NCBI GenBank assembly: GCA_020744225.1
Contig: JAGMWG010000003.1
Location: 124,001 to 188,000 of the forward strand
Direction of reading: 5' to 3'
Source: Paraphoma chrysanthemicola
Taxonomy: Eukaryota > Ascomycota > Dothideomycetes > Pleosporales > Phaeosphaeriaceae
DNA: 64,000 nucleotides
Shown: one piece after another, positions 56,607-64,000 of the stretch
How the letters are laid out: every line of letters starts with the position of its first letter
How positions within the stretch are numbered: position 1 is the stretch's first letter
Position numbers and translations under genes: made by a program
The notes under the pieces: generated by a model
Seen by the model: only the letters and a program-made list of their open reading frames with translations
Database searches by the model: none
Told to the model about the DNA's origin: nothing

Positions 56607-57196
56607 GTCGACGTGAAGTTCACAATTCAACACAAACTTGTTGAAGCAGAAATGGCCAGTGTCAATAGTTTTCCAGAGGTGCGAGAGGGCGCACGTTGGT
56701 GAACCAAACCTGCAATCAGTGACGTCCCGACCCAATCCACTCACAAGGGCTTGAGGTACTCTTATATTAACGAAGTCATCGAGCAATCCCACCCTTGGCA
56801 CCAGCCTCAACGGTAATGCACATGGCTATCATCGTATCACAACCGTGCATTCTTATCATCGTCGGATGAGAGTGCTTATCATTGCTCACTTCGCTGGTAG
56901 CGCGCATGCGGATTGCTGCAGTTGACGTTGGTGGATGCCGATCCTGCGGTAGGCTGCTTCGGGCGATACTCGGGTCGCTTTACCCCGCAAGGTTAGTCGT
57001 CCATCACGACGGAGAAGAACGCTCTAGGGGCGGAGGAAAGAAGAGGGTCATGCACCGGAGTAAGTATATACTAGTTATAGAACAAGTCATAGTATTGTAT
57101 ATGGTTTTTTTATCTCTGGTGATTGGGATGCAGCTGAGCGCTCAAGTTTGCGCATTGAAGTGTCGGGCGTACAGAGCTGTTCACAATATATCGACC
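56607..57196. other. Intergenic, 0.6 kb
   Basis: Upstream region of the permease gene and 3' flank of the WD40 gene. Nothing else is recognised. Confidence 0.55.
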
Positions 57197-58201
57197 CTAC
57201 TTCCACAAACCATAGGGCCCCTGCGTGAACTTCCAAAGTTTCACAGTACCGTCTTCGCTGCCGGTCGCGTACAGCTTTCCATCTGGCGAGAAGCTAGCTG
57301 ACCAGACAGGTCCGTGATGACCCTTATTCGTCTCGAGCTCCTTCTCCTCATCAAAGTCCCAAAGCCTCACCCATGTGTCATTCTGGTTGCTACCACCAGT
57401 AATGAATCTGCGCTGTCCGCTATGCAGCGCAACACTGGCGACTTCGTATGGTGTTTTGATGCTCTTGACAAGTGATCCAGGCGAGAGACTGTTGAAGAAG
57501 TAGACGCTATTTCCAGCGGCCACACTCAACATGCCGTCCGAGGAGGTGTTATCCAGCTCGCACGACCCCACTACGCCTTCCACAGCGTGTTCGCCAATAG
57601 TTGCCTGTTGTCGCAGATCCCACCACCTGATTTTCTTGTCTTCTGCTGCCGTGACGACTATGTTAGAGTCGGACGTCCAAACAATCGACTTGATAGTCCC
57701 AGTGTGTACACCTGCGCCAATCTCGAAGCTGGTCGCTGGGTCGCCTCTGGAGAGATCGTATATGCGCAACTTCTTCTCCATTCCGCCTGTCGCGAGAATC
57801 TGAGGATGAGGTTGGCTCGGGAATGCGACAGCGCGGACGATGTGGTTATGCGATAGTGTGTGTAGGGCTTCTCCCGTATGAGTATCCCAAACTTTTCTAG
57901 TACAATGTCAGACCCGTCCTTCTCTAGAATATGAGGATACATACGCAGAGAAATCGGCCGAGGCTGTGGCCGCAAGAGAGGCGTCCGAGGAGAGACGCGC
58001 CTGCCAAACCGCGCCTTTGTGACCAAGGAAGGTTCCAATCCAGTCGCCGGTCACACCATCGCGCAGCATAGGATTGCCATCCTTACAAGCTGATATGATG
58101 TAGTATTGATCTTCGTCTACGATAGACGAGAAATGTATGTGTGGGACGGGTCGCGAGTGTCCATGGCAGGTGAGGGGGACCACTTTCGTGGTCTCAGGCA
58201 T
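57197..58201 (-). CDS. WD40 protein, STRAP/UNRIP-like
   Basis: A seven-bladed WD40 propeller of 318 aa from two exons, 58201-57945 and 57896-57197, with a 48-nt intron (GTATGT donor, TAG acceptor). In animals STRAP/UNRIP binds the SMN complex, Unr and TGF-beta receptors; in fungi it is a scaffold of uncertain role. The N-terminus PLTCHGHSRPVPHIHFS and the repeats FLGHKGAVWQARLS, ATASADFSAKVWD, VVTAAEDKKIRWWD and FSPDGKLYATGSEDGTVKLW follow the family order. The C-terminus is short and ends after the last blade. Distinction from eIF3i (Tif34) rests on the N-terminal motif and the C-terminal FTQGPYGLWK, which I recall for STRAP. The start codon ATG at 58201 begins the conserved region directly. 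Confidence 0.88.
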
Positions 58202-58663
58202 TGTGTCGCAAGTTAATCCGTTGAAGAGCTGACTTCAACCAAGCGTAGTAGTCTTCAGTGTGCAAGAAGTTGCAGCTTGTCGCAACGCGATGGCGGTGTA
58301 GGGACGAGCAAGGACGGTGGGGGATATCTTGGAATGCGTTTGTGATTGCAACAAAGTTGAAGCTGGGAGAGAGTGGTAAGCTGTACTGAAGCAGTGAGGA
58401 AAATGTACTGAAGTCAACAAAGGAGCAAATGGGTCGTAACGTCGTGAAAGTGTCTGGATTCGTGGTCGCAAGATTGCATCAAGCCCCTCAGGATGGGAAG
58501 TTGAAACCATCGCTAAATGCGAAGACTAGCTCCGGCAAAACTTCGGCACCGAGGCACGTACGCTAGCCACCTTGCCTAGACACAGCTATCAATTTGATGC
58601 CTTCCGCAAAACCTTGATCCCGATACATTTGTGCCATCGCCATGCGTGCGGCTAAGTGCTCCC
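58202..58663. other. Intergenic, promoter of the WD40 gene
   Basis: About 460 bp between the WD40 start and the 3' end of the second BTB gene. Nothing else is recognised. Confidence 0.5.
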
Positions 58664-59648
58664 TCACATCTCGGTACATTGTGTCCAGTCTTCCACGTAC
58701 CGTCCGCAGGTACAGCAAATGCCGTCATACAGCGTCCAGATCCCGGCAGGTGACCATGCAGGTGCCCTTGACCCAACAACACCGCACAGCGGACATTTGA
58801 CCTTGATCGCAATCTGCAATTCTGTGACTTCTTTGCGACCCTCTTCGCCGTCCTTGTGCACTTTGGCCTTGTCCATGACATGGAGGAAAAGATCTCGACC
58901 AAACTCAGCGACTTGACTAGACGCTTGCAGCAAAAAAGCTGATTGACTGCCCGCTGTGTGGAAAATGCCGATTTTGCGGATGCAGTCGGTCATGTCGCAT
59001 ATACCTTTACCAGTTGACTCCTGGAGTCCACATCTGGTAGTTCATAGACGTCGGCGATGATTTCGCAAAATGCTTCAGACGAGGGCCGCGGTCCCTCGCT
59101 TGTTCCATTCTTTGGGGGACCAACGAGCCAACAACTAAGTAAGCCATGGAAACGCGCCCTCACTTTGATCAAGATATCTGGGAAGTCGTATTTATCCGCG
59201 ACGCGATAAATGTCAATACACACCCGGATACTGGTAGCTGATGGGACCTGAGGCAGCGTGCGAGCTGTGCCATCGTAAGCGGCCACGAGCATGGCAGTGA
59301 CAGCTGAAGGATTGTCATCATGCAAGGTAATTCCTTTGGCGTCGCTCTCCTGGCAAGATTAGTCACCTCATCTCGTAGCACAGCACCTGAGTTGCGTACC
59401 ATGAAAGCACCAGCGAATGCCTTTTTGAACCAAAATGACTTTGCACTCAAAATAACCTTGTGCGCGTCGAATGTGACCTCGCCAGCATTTCCGTAGCGTA
59501 TAGTCACATCAGAGAATTTTGACGAGTTGGAGTATCTGCCAAATTAGGTGAATATTGAAGTGCAACTGGCAAAAGAACACACTTACTCGTTCAGCCCTAA
59601 GCACTGTCGTTTGGATGCATTGGCATCAGAGACGTGCTTGGCATCCAT
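58664..59648 (-). CDS. BTB/POZ protein, second copy, with Cys-rich tail
   Basis: Exon 1 is 59648-59587, exon 2 59535-59400, and exon 3 starts at 59349. The BTB core is clear: FSDVTIRYG, FDAHKVILSAKSFWFKKAF, ITLHDDNPSAV, and IDIYRVADKYDFPDI. The frame then stops at TGA 58990-58992, but the next frame carries the rest of the protein: DCIRKIGIFHTAG, QVAEFGRDLFLHVMDKA and a tail with CPLCG and ICCTCG, likely a zinc site, ending at 58664. Two explanations fit. One is a single-base frameshift near 59006. The other is a 65-nt intron, 59018-58954, with a weak GTCAAC donor and an ACACAG acceptor, which gives 272 aa. The protein reads better across the join without an intron, favouring a frameshift or sequencing error. 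Confidence 0.58.
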
Positions 59649-61124
59649 GAGGTCTCCCTCGCCGCTAGTTCGCTTGCAGATTTTGTAAGTCGGCGAGAGT
59701 GGATGGTTGAGATGTGGAAGAAGGCTCAAGCTGGTGAGTCTTTGGTGAGTTAAATATTCGAGACAGGGAACAATGACCTCGTGGTCTCTCTCACCTCTTG
59801 CAAACGCCTGTATTGATCAATCAGTCTATCACTTTCTAATCGTTGGCCGTGACCACAGATACCGCGATTTCTTTACAAAGCTTGGCCAGGCGGACAAGAG
59901 GAGTCCAGCAACGACACTATGACAATACGGGTAGCTCAATACTATGGGTGGCATCAATGAAGATAGGAACGGTGAGTTAAATTCGAGAGCTCAGTCCTTC
60001 GTTGTGTGCGCTGGTATAGGCTGATGAAAACACCTTTCTTAGAGCTCTGACGCACCTTCCTCTGTGATGAGAAACGCACCTACTTCACGACACCGAGCTA
60101 CGAAGCTGGCTGCCCTCCTTCATGCCACTGCTGCCACTTACGACGGCGTTGCTATCGAAATAGTGCCCAGTGTAGTGTTAGACAGGCCCATGCAAAAAAG
60201 TTCAGGATGATTGGAAAGTTCCGCGAGACTGGCGTTCCTGTTGCAGTTCCAGAGGAAGAGATCAAGCAGTCTTCTCGAGATCAACGTCCGGCTTCAAGAC
60301 GTCTAAAACGGACACACCATTTTCTACGGCCTCCAATGTCTGGGTCATGGGCCCATTAAATCTTCAGGTGCGGAACTACTGGAACGCTCTCACGATGTCA
60401 ATGCCATGCAAATGGGAGACGATAAAGTTGTCGAGGAACGAGAGAAACAGTCACCGACTCAAGTGTGGTTGGCCTTCGCATCGCAAACGCGGCAGGCCTC
60501 AACTAAGCCGTCGTAGACCTGTCGAAATGATTCCATCCAAAGCGTCACAGTGCAAGGCTAACTGCGATGTAAGTGTTCCTATTGGGGTCCCGCGGGAAAC
60601 TATGATGATCTCGAAACCAGCAATCAGAAATTTCTATGGCAAAACTTCTTACAGCCCATAGCAGCCACCGAATTTCGATTCGAGGAGCTATACGGGTCAG
60701 TATGCTAGTCCACCCATGCAAACGTTGGCTTAGAGGGAGTCATCAATTTACATAGGCCTCATCCAAAAAAAGAGAGAGCCACACCGCATGGCAAGCAAAT
60801 ACAGTAGGCAACTGTAGAGGGTCCATGTTTGAACAGCGCAGACTTTCTACTTAGCTTGAATTCTTTGCGTGCGAACATTGCAACCAGTTTGGGTGATCCT
60901 CGCCAAGTGCAATCTCGTTCATCATCAAGCTGTCAACATCGACTCGAATTCTCGTCACTCGCGAGAGTTTACTTTCGCAGAATCACTCCTCGCAGGAATG
61001 GCCTATAGCAAGAAAAGAGTAGTAAAAATGTACCATGGAACGCGACTATCATTTACTGTGCACGATATTGCCTGCGATCAACCCACAACTCACGCTCTCT
61101 TTCAACTACCAACAAGCCGTCACA
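59649..61124. other. Intergenic with one weak gene candidate
   Basis: Upstream region of the second BTB gene and of the secreted protein gene at 61125. The only coding candidate is the weak two-exon model at 60207-60516. An alternative frame at 60347-60661 has a KRGRPQ, AT-hook-like core but no other support. Confidence 0.45.
60207..60516 (+). CDS. Weak hypothetical gene, 80 aa
   Basis: I do not recognise it. Exon 1, 60207-60300, encodes a polar segment with GVPVAVPEEEIKQ. A 67-nt intron (non-ideal GTCTAA donor, TCTTCAG acceptor) would join it in phase to exon 2, 60368-60516, with AELLERSHDV and VVEEREKQSP, then a stop. The amino-acid composition on both sides of the join is protein-like and the phase fits, but the donor is poor, the product is short, and coding sense extends upstream of the ATG. 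It may be a fragment of a decayed gene. Confidence 0.22.
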
Positions 61125-62027
61125 ATGAAACTGTTGTGCTTGATCTCTTCAGCTAATCTGGTGGCTATTGCTGTAAGCCAAAACTACAACAATGCTGCAT
61201 CCAATAAGTTGGATACTTCTCAAGCCAAGCCACAACACCTTTCGCACGCCAACACCCGGGAAAATCCTATATCCACTCGCACAACTATACACACCGCCGC
61301 GAACGACAAGGAAGCCTGGGAGAAGGCAGTGTGCCGAGGTGGCAAGCTCCACATGGCAATGTGTTCAGACAGCACCAAGGCCGCTACCTTCCTTCAATCA
61401 GTAAACTCTCCTTGGGACGGTGACTTGATTGAGGAACTCGAGACGTGGGGCTACAGCGACAATTCTGAGTTCATCGAGGAGGACGATTGTAATTTCGACT
61501 CCGAAGACCAACCCCTAGGTCGAGCCTTCGACGAACTCGACATCGACCCCGAGCCCAGCGAGCGCGATGGTCCGAACCATTGCTTCGAGCTTATCCATGC
61601 AGATGGGCCTAAGGTGAAGCGATTGCCGAATAATCAGATACCAAAACCAGTCGATCAGCGTTATGAAGTCGATGGAAAGGAATATCGCCAAACGGACTTG
61701 CTGCTGGCTTCTTCCTCGCGCAGCACAAACCTCAACTCGGCGGTAACAAATACATCCCCAAAAATCACGGTGTTCCGCGCGGACGTAGCGGGTAACTTAC
61801 CAAACCTCCTCTTTTGGGTTTCAGACAGACCCTGCCTAGAGGAAGAGGAAGAGGGAGCACCAGAGAAACCGGGAGAGCCTTCGGAAAATACTGAAGTGCT
61901 AAAGATTCTCAAGAAACGAGATGTGAAGTGTAGTCAGGATGGAGCACATGTTGTACATGAGTATGTGATAAGGGTTGCAGTGCTTGATGCTGCCTTTCGC
62001 ACAGTGCTAAGAGGTATTTGTGCATGA
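61125..62027 (+). CDS. Secreted acidic Cys-containing hypothetical protein
   Basis: A 300-aa single-exon protein with an N-terminal signal peptide (residues 1-18, KLLCLISSANLVAIAVS). The mature part has cysteines at 70, 80, 122, 153, 237, 269 and 299, and is strongly acidic (EEDD around 118-121, a Glu run near 239-243). Two dibasic KR sites (in KVKRL and in KKRD at 263-266) could be cut by a Kex2-type protease. The WEKAVCRGGKLHMAMC segment and the C-terminal YVIRVAVLDAAFR block look like conserved parts of a fungal secreted family, but I cannot name it. I chose the ATG at 61125 (CACA ATG AAA) because it starts the signal peptide; the in-frame ATG at 61035 adds 30 residues. The function is unknown. 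Confidence 0.65.
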   Translation: MKLLCLISSANLVAIAVSQNYNNAASNKLDTSQAKPQHLSHANTRENPISTRTTIHTAANDKEAWEKAVCRGGKLHMAMCSDSTKAATFLQSVNSPWDGDLIEELETWGYSDNSEFIEEDDCNFDSEDQPLGRAFDELDIDPEPSERDGPNHCFELIHADGPKVKRLPNNQIPKPVDQRYEVDGKEYRQTDLLLASSSRSTNLNSAVTNTSPKITVFRADVAGNLPNLLFWVSDRPCLEEEEEGAPEKPGEPSENTEVLKILKKRDVKCSQDGAHVVHEYVIRVAVLDAAFRTVLRGICA

Positions 62028-63719
62028 GGGTACACAATTGTACATCAGTAGCAAGACTGGAATTCAAAGGAAACGCGTAAATCGACGAATCTTATGTTTA
62101 TTGTCCTCTTAGTACTTCAAAGTGTCCGCCCACGTTTTGTCGGTCCACGAGGTGCAAAGACGTCTGCGATGAGTGAATCTGTCACGAAAGTGGATACTCA
62201 ATTGGCGCTCCCTGTAACGTGCAATTTCTTACTGGGGCAGATTCTGCGGCTTCAAGCATTCTACAGTAACTATTTCAACGGTACTCAGGGGAGCCCTGAG
62301 GCACGTTTGAGGTTTGGGACTACTTTTGCAGTGTGTTTTGGCCTTTAACCTTCACAAAGTTTTTATTGCAACGCAAGCAATAAAAGTTTAGATGATTTTG
62401 CCAGTACCGATGAATTCTTTTCCAGATGGGGCGCTTGGATTGCGAAACAGCTGGTCAGCTAGCGAACACAAGCGAAGAAAATATACAAGGACTATTGACA
62501 AACCAACGCCACCAACTGAAAATCACTTTCAATTTCTAGACTTCTTCCACTTCCGGAAATCTGATTCTTATTATGAACGACATGATAGATATATAACTTT
62601 CTAAGCACACAATAGTCAGCAAGTAATCCTCATTTCGAAAAGAGAGACACTGACTAGATTTAGAGCTTCATCATTGTGGCTAATACAGTATGTATTATGT
62701 CGCATCTAAGCATCATCAGCATTTTGACCAACTGTATCGGTCTGTTCTTTCTGCTCGACTTACCTCAACATGAAAGTTGCCCTCACCAGCGGTCTTTGTC
62801 ATCGTTTCGAGCAGCCTCTTAGGGCTTCGTACGTATTTGGTGGGTAGTTGCAAATGTCGTTGGAACTGCATCTTGCTGGAATGTTTCTCTTACTAGTACA
62901 TGCGAGTGGATTGCACGTTGCGGGAAAACTGAATTATGATTACAAGGCCAAGATTGAACAGTTGAAGGGAGGGGCAACAAGAGGAAGAGGTTCCACTCAC
63001 ACGGTAATCAAATGGAGGACCTGCCTATTCCCTAAATACGAGGTCAGCAGCAGCCTGTCATTGGACTCATCAAGTTGCCAGCATTCCCAGGGACGAATGT
63101 GGTGGCTATGCATGCAGTGATGCATACACGTGCACGACATATTCTGCGCCATCCTTGCCACTCGCCCGAAGGCAACTAGCCTGCATACCAACTGCTGGAT
63201 TCATTTTGCACTTGAAGCGCGTCCCTCTCGCTTAATCAGACAGCGCGGCATCTGGCCGTCCAATCAGCTCAAATTACAGATCACCCTCTTCATTGCAGAT
63301 CCAGTCCTATGATTCGTTTTGGCATTGTTCGGACATGGTATCCTCGTGCAGTTCGCAGCGGAATTCCGTCATCAGTTAGGCCCATGTTCTCGGGTCAGGT
63401 GCGACAAACGTTGCGAAGATAAACTTCCCAATCGACTTCTTGTCCCAATTTCACTGTGAGCACCCAAATTGAGCGTTGTCTCCTCTCGTACATCTCATAG
63501 GAGACTGTTTTAGAATTTAGTTGCCTATGGTCATAATCCTGTGCGAGTGAGCCTCTCGAGGCTGATCAACGAGGAAGGCTGAGTGCTAGAGCGCCACAAA
63601 CGCGGCTGCAAGCGAGCCTTTTATCGAAGGCGCTTAGGGATGAGGCCTGCTTATGGAAGGAGCCAACTTGTCTAGGCGGCTCTGCGTGAGATTAGATTCT
63701 TTCATATTGCTTGGTTGCT
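62028..63719. other. Intergenic, 1.7 kb, no supported gene
   Basis: Short frames at 62094-62348, 62392-62604 and 62848-63120 have no recognised domain. The last, from an ATG at 62854, begins with a hydrophobic stretch (LHLAGMFLLLVHASG) that could be a signal peptide, but nothing else supports it. Confidence 0.45.
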
Positions 63720-64000
63720 ATGTACAATCCATTTTCGAACCTAAATCAAACGCGAGACTTGTCGACTAGGTACGTGGACCAACCTGGGACGTTAACAACA
63801 TCGCACTTTGCAGCTCACACGTCACACAGCATGACACGTGCAACTGTATCACAACCTGAAACTGTACCGGAAATTGACACTGTTTCGGGAGCTGCCTTTG
63901 TCGAAGAGCCTGATTTGGTGAGGTCAACTCATTTTCTGGATCTGTGTTGCAACACTAAAACAGTCAGGAGCTGGGACCTGATTCCCACAATCGCCAGCAC
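63720..64000 (+). CDS. Partial ORF running off the right edge
   Basis: From the ATG at 63720 a frame stays open for 93 codons to the window end. It is polar and Thr/Ser-rich, with no domain seen. An in-frame ATG at 63831 lies further on. A GTGAGG donor at about 63918 and a TCAG acceptor at 63966-63969 would also leave an open frame, so an intron is possible. The gene, if real, continues beyond the window. Confidence 0.3.
   Translation, partial: MYNPFSNLNQTRDLSTRYVDQPGTLTTSHFAAHTSHSMTRATVSQPETVPEIDTVSGAAFVEEPDLVRSTHFLDLCCNTKTVRSWDLIPTIAS

Overview
This window looks like nuclear DNA from a filamentous ascomycete, most likely a Dothideomycete (inference). The genes are well spaced and carry short GT-AG introns, mostly 45-75 nt, with GTAAGT or GTATGC donors. 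The gene set is fungal: a Cdc11/AspA-type septin, a PROPPIN, a LAG1 ceramide synthase, a Pfa5-like palmitoyltransferase, a Dal5-type permease, an Hce2/Ecp2 effector-like protein, and several MYND, BTB and F-box genes. Every exon boundary below was read by eye from splice signals and frame continuity. No search was run.

Region by region. 1-2.9 kb: no supported gene. 2.9-13.5 kb: a conserved block with septin (-), HSV2-type PROPPIN (+), ceramide synthase (-), BAX-inhibitor-like protein (-) and a DUF6536-like membrane protein (+). 14.3-23.4 kb: an accessory block with an Hce2-type secreted protein, a BTB gene, two MYND-finger paralogues with a relic of a third between them, an OsmC-like protein, and a frameshifted F-box gene. 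23.4-37.0 kb: almost empty, with one TALE homeobox gene at 32.1-33.7 kb. 37.0-38.3 kb: palmitoyltransferase. 40.7-45.0 kb: three small cysteine-rich genes that share two modules. 47.3-58.2 kb: a second conserved block with arrestin-like protein, mitochondrial cupin-like protein, mitochondrial MDL1-like ABC transporter, RNA 3'-phosphate cyclase, Dal5-like permease and a STRAP-like WD40 protein. 58.7-64.0 kb: a second BTB gene with a possible frameshift, a weak candidate gene, a secreted acidic protein, and an ORF running off the right edge.

How the genes relate. The conserved genes are housekeeping functions (septum and morphogenesis, autophagy-type phosphoinositide binding, sphingolipid synthesis, trafficking, mitochondrial transport, RNA ends, uptake of nitrogen compounds) and do not form one pathway. 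The accessory parts show lineage-type duplication and decay: a MYND array with a relic, an F-box pseudogene, and two BTB genes with awkward reading frames. The best candidate for something not well described is the cysteine-rich trio at 40.7-45.0 kb. The middle protein looks like a fusion of the module found at the C-terminus of the left gene and the module that makes up the right gene.
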